Notes: a model not told the origin generated them from the letters alone. Shown: positions 30,108 through 40,302, counted from the stretch's first letter. The stretch is 64,000 nucleotides of DNA from DATFRY01 sp035489015 (GCA_035489015.1 DATHKR010000056.1:34313-98312), one strand, 5' to 3'. Numbers and translations are program-made.

Positions 30108-31510
30108 GGCGGGCCGGGCGATGCACCGCGGTCGCCCTCTGCCTGGCCGCGGCCGGCTGCGCGCCGTCGCGCGGGGCGCTGTTCGGCCCGGTTCGCGGCG
30201 AGGTCGAGCGCCGGGTCGGGGTGGACGTGGCGTGGCACGAGTCGGCCACCGACGCGCGGGTCCCGGCGGCGGTGCGCGCCCTCATCGCTCGCCCGCTCGA
30301 TCGCGACGCCGCGGTGCGCATCGCGGTCGCCATGAGCCGGCGACTGCAGGCGTCGTACGAGGAGCTCGGGCTGGCCGCGGCCGACGTGGCCGAGGCGACC
30401 GTGCTCCATCCGCTCGAGGTCGACCTCTCGCACCGGGTCGCCCTGTCCGGGCCGGGCAGCGAGACCGAGCTCGAGGCGACCCAGGACATCCTGTCGCTCC
30501 TGCAGCTGCCCCAGCGCCGCGCGATCGCCGGCGCCGCGGTCAGGGCGGCGCGGGCCCGCGCGGTCGCCGCCACCGTCGAGCTGGTCGCGCGCGTGGAGTC
30601 GGCCTACTACGGCGTGGTCGCCGCCGAGCAGACCCGCGAGCTGCGCCGGACCGCGTTCGCCGCGGCCACCGCGTCGGCCGACCTGACCGAGCGCATGCAC
30701 CGGGCCGGTGGCGCCACCGACCTGGCCCTGGTCCGCGATCGCGATCAGCGCGAGCAGGCCCGCCTCGACCTGGCCGGCGCCGAGCTCGACGCGGAGACCC
30801 GGCGAGAGGAGCTGAACCAGCTGCTCGGCCTGCACGGCGACGCGACCCGCTGGTCGGTGGTCGCTCGCCTGCCGGAGCCGCCGGCCGCGCCGCCGGCGCT
30901 CGACGACCTCGAGCGCGACGCGGTGGCCGCCAGCCTCGACCTGGCCGCGCTGCGCGCCGACGCCGAGGCGGCGGCCGGGCGGGTGTCGTACGCGCGCGTT
31001 CGCACCGTCCTGCCCGAGCTCGGCGCCGGGGTGGCGGTGTCGCGGCGCGACGACGGCGAGTGGGAGGCGGGGCCGGCCCTGCGCATCGGCCTGCCCCTGT
31101 TCGACTGGCAGTCGGGACCGCGCGCCCGGGCCCACGCCCAGCTCCGCCGGGCCCAGGACCTCCTCGCCGCGACCGCCGTCGAGCTCCGCGCCGCGGCGCG
31201 GGCCGCGCGCCAGCGGGCCCTGGTCGCCCACGCCGAGGCCCGCCACCTCGGGGCGGTCATCCTGCCGCTGCGCCAGCGCCTGCTCGAGGAGACGCTGCTC
31301 CAGTACAACGCGATGAACGCGAGCGCCTTCGAGCTGCTGGTGGCCCGCCGCGCCCAGGCCGACGCGGGACGGCAGTACATCGACTCGCTGCGGCGCTACT
31401 GGGTGAGCGCGGCCGAGGTGGCGGCGCTGCGGAGAGGCGTCATGATCGATCCTCGCGGCGGCGACCCGGGCCGATCGGGCGCGGCCACTCCGTCGGTCCA
31501 GGGGCACTGA
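30104..31510 (+). CDS. TolC-like outer-membrane efflux lipoprotein
   Basis: A 468-residue outer-membrane factor of the TolC/CusC class. The lipoprotein signal ends at LAAAGC. Two long coiled-coil repeats follow (about 65-260 and 275-450) with the family's heptad-rich helices, for example ELVARVESAYYGVVAAEQTREL and LEETLLQYNAMNASAFELLVA, which correspond to the channel tunnel. It would form the outer-membrane exit of a tripartite pump. No RND or adaptor gene is adjacent, so its pump partner must be encoded elsewhere. ATG at 30104 overlaps the preceding stop (ATGA), and the oxidase starts 3 bases after its own stop, suggesting co-expression for copper handling. Confidence 0.85.
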   Translation: MRRAGRCTAVALCLAAAGCAPSRGALFGPVRGEVERRVGVDVAWHESATDARVPAAVRALIARPLDRDAAVRIAVAMSRRLQASYEELGLAAADVAEATVLHPLEVDLSHRVALSGPGSETELEATQDILSLLQLPQRRAIAGAAVRAARARAVAATVELVARVESAYYGVVAAEQTRELRRTAFAAATASADLTERMHRAGGATDLALVRDRDQREQARLDLAGAELDAETRREELNQLLGLHGDATRWSVVARLPEPPAAPPALDDLERDAVAASLDLAALRADAEAAAGRVSYARVRTVLPELGAGVAVSRRDDGEWEAGPALRIGLPLFDWQSGPRARAHAQLRRAQDLLAATAVELRAAARAARQRALVAHAEARHLGAVILPLRQRLLEETLLQYNAMNASAFELLVARRAQADAGRQYIDSLRRYWVSAAEVAALRRGVMIDPRGGDPGRSGAATPSVQGH

Positions 31511-31513
31511 CTC

Positions 31514-32899
31514 ATGAGCATCACGCGACGCACGGTCCTCACCTCGACCCTCGCCGCCGGTGGCGCGGTGATCGGCGGCCGGCTGGCCGCCGCCCAGGGG
31601 CCGCACGGCGGCCACGCCGCGCCGAAGAAGCCGGCGCCCGCCCACCCCGCGCCCGGCGTGGCGGTGCCGGCCGCGCCGCGCGTCCTCACCCGCGGCCGCG
31701 CGGTCAAGGGCGAGAGCTACCAGCCGGTGGTGATGCCGAACGGCTGGACCCTGCCGTTCGAGCGCCGGGGCGGGGTCAAGGTCTTCCACCTCGTGGCCGA
31801 GCCGGTCGACCACACCATCGCGCCCGGCCTCGACATCCAGACCTGGGGCTACAACGGCTCGACGCCGGGCCCGCTCATCGAGGCGGTGGTCGGCGATCGA
31901 GTCCGCATCTACGTCGAGAACCGCCTGCCCGAGGCGACCACCGTCCACTGGCACGGCATGTTCGTGCCCAACGGCATGGACGGGGCCGGCGGCATCACCC
32001 AGGACCCGATCCCACCCGGCAAGACCTACGCGTACGAGTTCACCCTCGGCCGGGCCGGCACCTTCCTCTATCACCCGCACTACGACGAGATGGTGCAGAT
32101 CGCGCTCGGCATGGCCGGCATGTTCGTGGTCCATCCGCGTCGCGGCGCCGGCGGCCGGCGCGTGCGCGACTACGGGCTCATCGCCCACGAGTGGAAGATC
32201 GAGCCGGGCGCGCGCCGGCCCGACCCGATGGCGATGAACGACTTCAACGTGCTCACCTTCAACAGCGTCGCGTTCCCGGCCACCGAGCCGCTCATCGCCG
32301 AGGTCGGCGACCTGGTCCGGATCCGCTTCGGCAACCTCGGGCCGATGGACCACCACCCGATCCACCTGCACGGCCACGCGTTCGAGGTGGTCCACACCGA
32401 CGGTGGACCGGTGGCCAGGGCGGCGCGCTGGCCCGAGACCACCGTGCTGGTGCCGGTCGGATCGGTCCGCGTGGTCGAGCTCACCGCCGGCGCGCCCGGC
32501 GACTGGCCGATGCACTGCCACATGACCCATCACGTGATGAACCAGATGGGCCACCGCAGCGCCAACCTGATCGGCGCCGACGTGCGCGGCGTCGACCGCG
32601 ACATCGGCGCGCTGGTGCCCGGCTACATGACCATGGGGCAGACCGGGATGGCCGGGATGGCCGGCATGGCGCTGCCGCGCAACGCGATCTCGATGAGCGG
32701 CGCGCCCGGCCCGTTCGGCTTCATCGACATGGGCGGCATGTTCACCCTGCTGAAGGTGCGCCGGCGCCTCGATGGCACCGACGATCCGGGCTGGTACGAC
32801 CACCCGAGTGGGTCCGTCGCGGTCGAGGCCACCGCCGACGCGCTGGCCCGCGATCGAGTCGGCGACCCGCCCCGCAAGAAGCGCGCGCGCCGACCCTGA
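31514..32899 (+). CDS. Periplasmic multicopper oxidase
   Basis: A 461-residue copper-dependent oxidase, exported folded by the Tat route (SITRRTVLTSTLAAGG). The copper ligands are all visible: HWHG at 145-148, HPH at 187-189, HPIHLHGH at 281-288 and HCHMTHHVMNQM at 334-345. The last block supplies the T1 Cys335 and an axial Met. Together they give one type 1 and a trinuclear type 2/3 site. The length fits short two-domain oxidases. A Met-rich tail (YMTMGQTGMAGMAGM) is typical of cuprous oxidases that oxidise Cu(I) in the periplasm. It follows the TolC-like gene by 3 bases, supporting a copper-detoxification role. Confidence 0.9.
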   Translation: MSITRRTVLTSTLAAGGAVIGGRLAAAQGPHGGHAAPKKPAPAHPAPGVAVPAAPRVLTRGRAVKGESYQPVVMPNGWTLPFERRGGVKVFHLVAEPVDHTIAPGLDIQTWGYNGSTPGPLIEAVVGDRVRIYVENRLPEATTVHWHGMFVPNGMDGAGGITQDPIPPGKTYAYEFTLGRAGTFLYHPHYDEMVQIALGMAGMFVVHPRRGAGGRRVRDYGLIAHEWKIEPGARRPDPMAMNDFNVLTFNSVAFPATEPLIAEVGDLVRIRFGNLGPMDHHPIHLHGHAFEVVHTDGGPVARAARWPETTVLVPVGSVRVVELTAGAPGDWPMHCHMTHHVMNQMGHRSANLIGADVRGVDRDIGALVPGYMTMGQTGMAGMAGMALPRNAISMSGAPGPFGFIDMGGMFTLLKVRRRLDGTDDPGWYDHPSGSVAVEATADALARDRVGDPPRKKRARRP

Positions 32900-33291
32900 C
32901 CCGCGGCGCGCGTCGCCGACCGACCCGCCGTCGGTGGCTCGCCTACCCACAGGGGGTGAGAAGATCCGCGCATCCGTCGCCGCTTCGCGCCCCGGCGCGG
33001 CCGATCGCGATCGTTCGCTTGCGCCCCGGCCGTCGGCTGGCGATCCTGTTCCTGGGCAAGCGGCGGGGGGAGCGACTGGAATGCGGGGGTGGATCGGCGC
33101 CCGCACCGGCGAGCGATTCGCCGGTGGCGGCGAGATGGCGGTGCATGCGGGCCGGCGACCGACGCCCCCTCCACGCGCCAGAGCGCTCGGGCTCCGGTTT
33201 TCGGTCCGGGAGCTGACGTTCCGGCCGATTCAGGAGAAAGGCGCGTCGCCGGGGCGGCGCGCTCGGTCGGTCGAACGATGGGGAGGAAAAT
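32900..33291. other. 392-base intergenic region
   Basis: No gene, RNA or clear promoter was recognised. The open frames here are arginine-rich and lack start signals. GGGAGG at 33281-33286 is the ribosome-binding site of the next gene. A promoter must lie here if that gene is not read through from the oxidase operon. Confidence 0.5.
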
Positions 33292-34188
33292 GTGCTTCTG
33301 AGCGAGTCCTATGTGTCCGCGTCGCGCGAGGCGTCGTCCATCGCGCTCGAGGTGCCGGATCCGGCCGTCGCGTTCGTCGTCGCGCTCGAGCGACGACTGC
33401 CGGTGATGCGCGGCTCACAGCCGGTGCGCGCCGCGCTGCTCGGCCGCGGGCGCCTCTCGGTCATCGGCGGCGCGGTCGTGATGACGATCGGCGCGGGCGT
33501 CGCCGGTCTGCCGGCGCTGGCCGGCTGTGTCCTCGGCCTCGGCGCGCTGTCGTACTCGGCGATGGTCCTTCGCCACCTGTTCCGTCCGGACCTGTTTCGC
33601 CTGCTCTACGGCCCGCTCGGGCCGCCGCTCCGCCCGGAGGTGAAGCCGAGCGAGCTCGGGCCGCCCGAGATCCACGCCGCCTATCTGGAGATCCTGCGCG
33701 CCCACGAGGACGTGCGGGTCGCGCTGGTCCGCAGCCCCGGGATCCTCGAGCCGCTGCGCGACGCGTACGAGCGGCTGAGCGAGCTGGTCCAGGCAGCCGG
33801 CCGCGTGGGGCGGCGAGGCAACGCGCTCCAGACCTACCTGGGCAGGTTCTGTCCCGATGGCATCGAGGCGGACGCGGCCCGGCTCGAGACCAGGATGGCC
33901 GACACCGGCGACGAGGAGGCGGCCGCGGCGTTTCGCCAGGCGGCGCGGGCGCGCCGCAAGCAGCTCGAGCTCTATCACCAGATCGACGGGCTCTACGATC
34001 GGGTGAAGGCCAGGCTGGCCCTGGTGGCGTCGTTTCTCGGCGCGGTCGGGGCGCTGGTGGTCAAGCTGCACGTGCTCGATCTCGAGCAGGTCGAGGCGGC
34101 CGGAAGCAGCATCTCGGACCACCTCGACCTACTCCGGGGAGACCTCGAGGTCCTGGAGTCGAGCCTCGAGGGCGCGCTCTGCAGCTGA
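33292..34188 (+). CDS. Conserved-looking membrane protein, function unknown
   Basis: A 298-residue protein. After about 50 residues there are two adjacent hydrophobic helices (GRLSVIGGAVVMTIGAGVA and LPALAGCVLGLGALSYSAM). A long soluble region of charged helices follows (residues 100-235), and a third hydrophobic segment (LALVASFLGAVGALVVKLH) sits near 240-260. It ends in an amphipathic helix (LDLLRGDLEVLESSLEGAL). GTG at 33292 has GGGAGG 5 bases upstream, an excellent ribosome-binding site. I do not recognise the family. The layout resembles a membrane protein with a cytoplasmic coiled coil. It precedes the giant TPR gene by 84 bases on the same strand. Confidence 0.65.
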   Translation: MLLSESYVSASREASSIALEVPDPAVAFVVALERRLPVMRGSQPVRAALLGRGRLSVIGGAVVMTIGAGVAGLPALAGCVLGLGALSYSAMVLRHLFRPDLFRLLYGPLGPPLRPEVKPSELGPPEIHAAYLEILRAHEDVRVALVRSPGILEPLRDAYERLSELVQAAGRVGRRGNALQTYLGRFCPDGIEADAARLETRMADTGDEEAAAAFRQAARARRKQLELYHQIDGLYDRVKARLALVASFLGAVGALVVKLHVLDLEQVEAAGSSISDHLDLLRGDLEVLESSLEGALCS

Positions 34189-34272
34189 CCGGCGTCGCCC
34201 GGCCGCCGCCGCCGGCGCATTTCGCGGGCGCGGTGCTACCATCGACCGGCTTCGGCCGTCGCTCCCCGCGCC

Positions 34273-37200
34273 ATGGAGAAGGAAAAGTCACCGGCCGCCG
34301 GCCGGGTGCGAAACGACCAGACGCAGGTCCTCGACGACTCTGACCTGGTCGAGGTCGACCCCGGCGGCCCCGACGCGATCGACAGCGGCTGGATCGCGGC
34401 GAACGGCCGCGCGGCCGCGCCGGCGGCCGTCGCAGACGACACCGACCACGCCGACGAGGATCGACCGACGCTCGCGCGGCCGGTGGCGGAGACCGCGCCA
34501 GCCGGCACCCGCGCCGGCAAGCCGGCGGGCGGCGCGGCGCGGGCGAACGGAGATGCCGCGGCGAGCCCCGAACCGCACGCGGTCCGCGCGACGCGGGCCG
34601 GCCGCGAGTCGGACGCGGATCGCGGCGCGGTCGACCCCGCCCGCGCGACCCGAGACGCGCGCCCGACCGATCGCGCCCGGCCGGATCGCGGCGCGCCCGT
34701 GCGGGCGGACCAGGCCGCGGCGCTGGTCGATCGCGCGGCTCCGGTCGATCGCGCGGCTCCGGTCGATCGCGCGGCGCCGGTCGATCGCGAATCCGGCGCG
34801 GTCGACCCCGCCCGCGCGACCCGAGACGCGCGCCCGACCGATCGCGCCCGGCCGGATCGAGGCGCGCCCAGGCGGGCGGACCAGGCCGCGGCGCCGGTCG
34901 ATCGCGCGGCTCCGATCGATCGCGCGCCCTCGGTCGAGCTCGAGCCGTCGTTCTGGGCGGCGGCGGAGGAGGCCAGCGCGCCGGCTCGCGGCTCGGGATC
35001 GGCCGGCGGCGATCCGGATCCGACCGCGGCGCCTGCTTCCTTCTGGCGGGAGGACCCGATCGCGACGGCCCGCGCGCCGGAGCCGGTCGCCGACCGCGAG
35101 GCGGAGCCCGGCTGGATCGCCGACCGCGAGGCGGAGCCGGGCTGGGCCGCCGACGCCGACGGCGCCGCGCCGTCCACCGACGAGGAGCGCTGGACCCGCG
35201 AGGCCGACGCGCTGGCCGCGGCGCAGCCGACTCGCGCGGCGCTGCTGCTTTCGTTCTGCGCCCGCCGCGCCCTCGATCGGTCGGCGGACCTGGCCGCGGC
35301 TGGTCAGGCGATCACGCGGGCGGCCGAGCTCGCGCCGCAGGCCCGCTTCGTCGCGATGGCCCGGCGGTGGATCGCCGAGCACGGCGACGACCCGGCCGAG
35401 GTGCTCGCCGCGGCCACCGCCGAGATGCCGCTGGCCGGCGAGGCGATCGAGCGCGCCCTGCTCCTGTGGCAGATCGCCGCCATCGAGCAGCACGCGAGCG
35501 GCCGCCCCGACCGCGCGGCTGGCACGCTGCGCGATCTGGTCGCCCTCGATCCCCAGGACCTCGGCGCTCAGCTCGCGCTGGCCGGCCTGGCCGCGGGGCA
35601 GAAGAGCTGGCGCGCCGCGGCCGAGGCGTGGGAGACGGTGGCGACGCGGACCGACGATCTGGCCGCGCGCGCCGCGCTCCACACCGCCGCGGCCAGCGCG
35701 CGCGAGTGCTTCCTGACCGATCGCGCGGGGGCGCGGGCCGCGCTGGAGCGCGCGCTCGAGGCCGACGACCGCGGCGCCGCGACCCAGGCCGCGCTCGAGT
35801 CGCTCCAGCTGCGCGCCCGGGCCTGGCCCGAGTACGCCCGCCTGCTCGTGCTCGAGGCCGAGCGGGTCGGCGATCTCGAGCCGCGGCTCGGCTACCACGA
35901 GCGCGCCGCCGACATCCTGTGGGAGTGCCTGGCCGACGGGCCGGCCGCGGCGGCGTCGTACCAGCGCGCCGCCGCCCTGGCGCCGGACGACGTGATGGCG
36001 CCCGGCAAGCTGGCCGCGCTCTACGAGCAGGACGGTCGCTACCCCGAGCTGGTCGCGGTCTACGAGCAGCTGGCCGGGCGCATCGCGGACCCGACCCGGC
36101 GAGCCGGGGTGCTGCTCCGGCTCGGCACGCTGTACGAGAGCCGGCTCGACCGCGCCGACGACGCGCTGCGCTCCTACCGCAAGGCGCTCGAGGCCGCGCC
36201 GACCCTGGCCGCGGCCGCGCAGGCGCTCGCCGCTCACTACCAGGCGCGCGGCCGCTGGGCCGACCTCAACGCGCTCCTCCTGGTCGAGGCCGACCGGCTG
36301 GTCGAGCCGGCCCAGCGCGCGGCGCGCTACGCCGCCATCGCCGAGCAGCGCGAGGTGAACCTCGGCACCGGCGACGAGGTGGTAGCGCTGTACGAGCGCG
36401 CGCTGTCCCTCGACCCGGCCCAGGCCGCGGCGCTCGACGCGCTCGACCGCATCTACCGCGCGCGCGCCCGCTGGCACCCGCTGGCCGCGCTCCACGAGCA
36501 GCAGCTGGCCCACGCGCGCGATCCGCGCCGGGTCCGCGCGCTGCGCCTGGCGCTGGCCTCGCTCTATCAGGAGCACCTGGCCGCGCCCGAGCGCGCCGCC
36601 GCCCACCTGCGCGCCATCCTCGGCGCGGCCGATGCCGAGCCGGCCGAGGAGGACTTCGCGACCACGGCCGCGCTGGGTCGAGCGCTGGCCGAGGCCGGTC
36701 TTTGGCCGGATCACGTGGAGGTGCTGGAGCGCCAGGCCGCGCTGCTCGGCGACGAGGACGACGCGATCGCCACCCTCTACCGCGCCGCCACCGTCGTCGA
36801 GAACCGGCTGCACGACCCGCGCCGGGCGCTGGCCGCGTACCAGCGGGTGCTCGAGCGGGCGCCGGCGCACGGGCAGGCGCTCGACGCGATCCTGCGCCTC
36901 CACCGGGCCGAGTCGCGCTGGGAGGACCTGGTGGCAGCCGAGCGCCGGCTGCTCGCCACCGCCGGGCGCGCCGAGGAGGCCGCCGCGATCCTCTACCGGA
37001 TCGGCCAGATCGCCGACGAGCAGCTCGGCCACGCCGACGACGCCATCGCGGCCTACGAGGAGGCGCTGACCCGACTGCCCTCCTACCGGCTCGCCCGGGT
37101 CGGCCTCGAGCGGCTCCTGCGGGCCAGGGGGCGCTACCGCCGGCTGGCCGATCTCCTCGAGCAGCAGGCCGCCGCCGCGGGCGACGCGATCGACCGGGCC

Positions 37201-40200
37201 CGGGTCCTGTGTCAGGCCGCGCTGCTGCGCGAGCTTCACCCGGACGATGCCGCGGACAGCGACGACGCGGACAGCGACGACGCGGACGATGCCGACGCGG
37301 AGGACGTCGACCTCGACGCCGGCGCCGACGCGGAGAGCGACGACGCCGGCGCGGAGAGCGACGACGCCGACGCGGGGAGCGACGCCGACGCCGAGAGCGA
37401 CGACGCCGAGCTCGCCGCCCCCGACCGCATCCACCCAGAGGACTCCGCCCACCTCCCGCACCTCGACGCCGCGCGCGGCCTCTACCAGCGCGCCCTCGCC
37501 TCCTCGCCCGGCTTCCCGGCCGCTCTCTGGGGCCTCCACCGCATCGGCGATCGCTGCGGCGACTGGGCCGGCGCGGCCGCCGCCCTCGAGGAGCTGGCCG
37601 CCAGCGCGAGCCATCCGCTGGCTCGATCTCGCCTGCTGCTCCGCCTCGCCCTCCTGGTCGAGCTGAGGCTCGACCGGCCGGATCGCGCCGCCGAGCTGCT
37701 CGGTGAGGCGCTCGCCCTGGCGCACGATCCGTCGGCGCTGCTCGATCGCCTGCGCGTGGCGCTCGCCGGCGCGCACGGCGACGCCACTCCCTGGCTGGAG
37801 CCGGCCGCGGCCGCCACCAGCGATCCGCGCCTGGCCTCGGGGCTCCTCCGCATGCGCGCCGCGGTGCTCGAGTACGGCGCGACCGGCGCGGGCGCCGACC
37901 AGCCCCGACCGTCCCGCGCCGCCGCGGCCGACGCCTACGAGGCCGCGCTGGGCCAGGGCAGCGATCCGCGCGCGCTCGAGGGGCTGGCCCGCAACCTCCC
38001 CGCCGGGCAGGAGGCTCGCCTGGGCGAGGCGCTGCTCGCTCGCGGCCGGCTGGTCCGCGACGGCTCGACCCGCGCCCTCCTGCTCTGCTCGGCCGGCGCC
38101 CTGTTCGAGCACGCCGCCCGGGTGAGTGACGCCGAGGGCGCCTACGGCGAGGCGCTCACCGCGACCCCCGACTTTCTCCCCGCGCTGGCCGGCCGCAAGC
38201 GGCTGCGCGAGCAGGACGGCGACTGGGGCGGAGCCGCGGCGCTGTGCGCCGAGATGGGCGCCCTGGCCCGCGATCGCGACAACCGGGTCGAGCTGTTCGA
38301 GGAGGCCGCGCTCCTGTCGCTCGACCGGCTCGGTGATCTGGCCGCCGCCGCCCAGCACTACCGCTCGGTCCTGGCCGCCCGGCCCGGCCACCGCCGCGCG
38401 CTGCAGCGCTCCCTCGACATCCTCGAGCAGACCGGCGACTGGGCCGAGGCGGTGGCGATCCTGTCGGACCAGGTCGAGCAGATCACCGACGACGCGGCGC
38501 GCGCCGACCTGCTCGGCCTGCGCGCCCGCATCCTGGCCGAGCGGCTCGGCGACGCCCAGGCCGCGATCGCCGACATCGAGCGCGCCTCGCGCCTGCGGCC
38601 CGACACCACCGATCTGCTCCACCTCCTCGCCGAGCTGCACGAGGCCAACGGTCACTGGGCCGACGCCGCGGTCGCGTTCGAGCGCCTGGCCCAGGCCGCG
38701 CCCGATCCGGCCGCCGCGCGCGACGCTCGCATGGCCCAGGCCCGCATCTGGACCGAGTCGGTCCCCGACTACCCGCGCGCCCAGCGCCTCCTCGAGCAGG
38801 TGGTGGCCGACGATCCCGGCGACCGCGACGCGCTCACCCGCCTGGCCGAGGTCTCGCTGCGCGCCGGCGACGGCGCGCGCGCGGCCGGCGTCTACCGCCG
38901 CCTGTCGGAGAGCGGCAAGACCGAGCACCGCGCCCTCACCCTCATCGCCCTGGCCGACCTGCAGGCCGAGCTCGGCGACGACGCGGCCAGCGGCGGCGCC
39001 GCCGCCGACGCCTTTGACCTGATCGGCGAGGCGCCGCCGGTGGTGCAGCTGCTCGAGGACCACCTGCGCGGGCGCGGCGACCTGGCCGGCTTCGTCACCC
39101 TGGCCGAGGCCGCGCTGGTCCGCATGCCGCTGCGCGCCCCCGGCGCGCTGCCGCTTCGCCTGTCGCTCGCCCGGGTCCTGCGCAGCGAGCTCGGCTCGCC
39201 CGAGCGCGCCCTCGAGCACCTGCAGCAGGCCTCGCGCGGCCACCCCAAGGCGTCGCTGCCCCGCATCGCCCTGGCCGAGGCGCTGGCCGACCGCGATCCC
39301 GAGGCCGCCACCGGCGAGCTGCGCCGGATCGTCGAGGCCGATCCGACCGACGCGGCCGCGTACGCCGGGCTCGCCTCGGTCTGCCGGGCCCAGGGCTGGG
39401 ACGGCCCCGCCGCGCTCATGACCACCGCCGCCGCCCTGTTCACCGGCGATCCGGTGCCGGTCGAGCTCGACCGCGCGCTGGCCGCGGCGCCGCTTCCTCC
39501 GCCCGGCGCGCTCCCTCCCGAGGACGCGCTCCGCCACCTGGTCGGCTCGACCCAGGCCGCGACCGTGCGAGAGATCCTCGACCACCTCGATCCGTACCTG
39601 CCGGCGATCTTCCCCGACGGGCAGGAGCTGGTCGCCATGCTGGAGCCGCTGTCCGAGGCCTCGCCCGCCGCCGCCGCCGCCCGCGCGATCGCCGCGGCCC
39701 TGGCGGTCTCGTCGGTGGAGATCATGCGAGGCGACGCCGGCGACCCGCTCCTGCTCCTGTGCGAGCCGAGAGCCCTGACCTTGAGCCCGCTCCACCTCGA
39801 TCGCGACGGCGGCCTGGCCCGCACCCGCTTCGACGCCGCCTACGCCCTCTCGCGCCTGGCCGCCGGCTCCGCGGTCGGTCACGTCCTCGAGCCGGAGCGG
39901 GTCCAGGCGCTGCTCAGGATCGCGACCGATCCCGGAGCGACCGATCCGACCCACAAGGATCTCCGCCGCCGCCTCCACGCCGCGATGCCGCGCCGGGCCC
40001 GCAAGGAGCTGGAGAGGACCGCCGAGGACACCGGCATCATCGATCAGCGCCGCTGGGCCGCCTGGGAGCAGGAAGAGCGCCGGCGGGCCCGCCGCGCCGG
40101 CGTCCTGTTCGCCCGCGACCTCCGCGCCGTGGCCCGATCGCTCTCACCCGAGGCGAGCAGCGCCACCACGCCCGATCAGCGCCGGACCATCCTGTCCTCC

Positions 40201-40302
40201 AGCGACGCCATCCTCGACGCCCTCCGCTTCGCCGCCTCCGAGGCGTGCTGGAACCTCTGCCGCCGCCTGTTCCGCCCGGCTCCGGCGCGCGGCACCCGCT
40301 GA
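34273..40302 (+). CDS. Giant 2009-residue TPR-repeat protein
   Basis: A very large cytoplasmic-looking protein with no signal peptide. Residues 1-300 are a low-complexity Ala/Asp/Arg/Pro region with a duplicated 57-residue unit. From about 300 to 1850 there are many tetratricopeptide-type helix pairs, such as AALYEQDGRYPELVAVYEQ, LRSYRKALEAAPTLAAAAQ and ALYERALSLDPAQAAALDAL, with an acidic Asp/Ser insert at about residues 990-1050. The C-terminus (about 1850-2009) is a separate helical domain that ends with Arg-rich segments. Such scaffolds assemble large complexes, and related giant TPR proteins occur in myxobacteria, but no specific role can be given. A TACCAT at 34237-34242 is a possible -10 box. 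It is convergent with coxL. Confidence 0.8.
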   Translation: MEKEKSPAAGRVRNDQTQVLDDSDLVEVDPGGPDAIDSGWIAANGRAAAPAAVADDTDHADEDRPTLARPVAETAPAGTRAGKPAGGAARANGDAAASPEPHAVRATRAGRESDADRGAVDPARATRDARPTDRARPDRGAPVRADQAAALVDRAAPVDRAAPVDRAAPVDRESGAVDPARATRDARPTDRARPDRGAPRRADQAAAPVDRAAPIDRAPSVELEPSFWAAAEEASAPARGSGSAGGDPDPTAAPASFWREDPIATARAPEPVADREAEPGWIADREAEPGWAADADGAAPSTDEERWTREADALAAAQPTRAALLLSFCARRALDRSADLAAAGQAITRAAELAPQARFVAMARRWIAEHGDDPAEVLAAATAEMPLAGEAIERALLLWQIAAIEQHASGRPDRAAGTLRDLVALDPQDLGAQLALAGLAAGQKSWRAAAEAWETVATRTDDLAARAALHTAAASARECFLTDRAGARAALERALEADDRGAATQAALESLQLRARAWPEYARLLVLEAERVGDLEPRLGYHERAADILWECLADGPAAAASYQRAAALAPDDVMAPGKLAALYEQDGRYPELVAVYEQLAGRIADPTRRAGVLLRLGTLYESRLDRADDALRSYRKALEAAPTLAAAAQALAAHYQARGRWADLNALLLVEADRLVEPAQRAARYAAIAEQREVNLGTGDEVVALYERALSLDPAQAAALDALDRIYRARARWHPLAALHEQQLAHARDPRRVRALRLALASLYQEHLAAPERAAAHLRAILGAADAEPAEEDFATTAALGRALAEAGLWPDHVEVLERQAALLGDEDDAIATLYRAATVVENRLHDPRRALAAYQRVLERAPAHGQALDAILRLHRAESRWEDLVAAERRLLATAGRAEEAAAILYRIGQIADEQLGHADDAIAAYEEALTRLPSYRLARVGLERLLRARGRYRRLADLLEQQAAAAGDAIDRARVLCQAALLRELHPDDAADSDDADSDDADDADAEDVDLDAGADAESDDAGAESDDADAGSDADAESDDAELAAPDRIHPEDSAHLPHLDAARGLYQRALASSPGFPAALWGLHRIGDRCGDWAGAAAALEELAASASHPLARSRLLLRLALLVELRLDRPDRAAELLGEALALAHDPSALLDRLRVALAGAHGDATPWLEPAAAATSDPRLASGLLRMRAAVLEYGATGAGADQPRPSRAAAADAYEAALGQGSDPRALEGLARNLPAGQEARLGEALLARGRLVRDGSTRALLLCSAGALFEHAARVSDAEGAYGEALTATPDFLPALAGRKRLREQDGDWGGAAALCAEMGALARDRDNRVELFEEAALLSLDRLGDLAAAAQHYRSVLAARPGHRRALQRSLDILEQTGDWAEAVAILSDQVEQITDDAARADLLGLRARILAERLGDAQAAIADIERASRLRPDTTDLLHLLAELHEANGHWADAAVAFERLAQAAPDPAAARDARMAQARIWTESVPDYPRAQRLLEQVVADDPGDRDALTRLAEVSLRAGDGARAAGVYRRLSESGKTEHRALTLIALADLQAELGDDAASGGAAADAFDLIGEAPPVVQLLEDHLRGRGDLAGFVTLAEAALVRMPLRAPGALPLRLSLARVLRSELGSPERALEHLQQASRGHPKASLPRIALAEALADRDPEAATGELRRIVEADPTDAAAYAGLASVCRAQGWDGPAALMTTAAALFTGDPVPVELDRALAAAPLPPPGALPPEDALRHLVGSTQAATVREILDHLDPYLPAIFPDGQELVAMLEPLSEASPAAAAARAIAAALAVSSVEIMRGDAGDPLLLLCEPRALTLSPLHLDRDGGLARTRFDAAYALSRLAAGSAVGHVLEPERVQALLRIATDPGATDPTHKDLRRRLHAAMPRRARKELERTAEDTGIIDQRRWAAWEQEERRRARRAGVLFARDLRAVARSLSPEASSATTPDQRRTILSSSDAILDALRFAASEACWNLCRRLFRPAPARGTR
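34624..34930 (+). repeat. Near-identical 171-bp-offset in-frame direct duplication
   Basis: The segment beginning GGCGCGGTCGACCCCGCC at 34624 recurs at 34795 with only a few mismatches over about 130 bp. The offset is 171 bp, exactly 57 codons, so the frame is kept. Between the copies, an 18-bp unit (GCGGCTCCGGTCGATCGC-like) encoding Ala-Pro-Val-Asp-Arg-Ala is repeated. This is a recent slippage or unequal-exchange product in the disordered N-terminus. Confidence 0.85.
37243..37410 (+). repeat. Acidic Asp/Ser low-complexity repeat tract
   Basis: Short units such as GCGGACAGCGACGAC and GCGGAGAGCGACGAC recur and encode SDDADSDDAD-like and AESDDAG-like segments inside the TPR protein. The tract separates two blocks of TPR helices and is probably a flexible, strongly negative linker. 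Confidence 0.75.

Noticed and set aside
37243..37410. A CRISPR-like array
   Set aside because: The short repeats have no unique spacers and are in frame within the TPR protein as Asp/Ser codons.
34288..39978. A very long open frame antisense to the TPR gene
   Set aside because: Its product is Gly/Arg/Gln-rich without any domain. It is the usual result of strong third-position GC in the sense gene.
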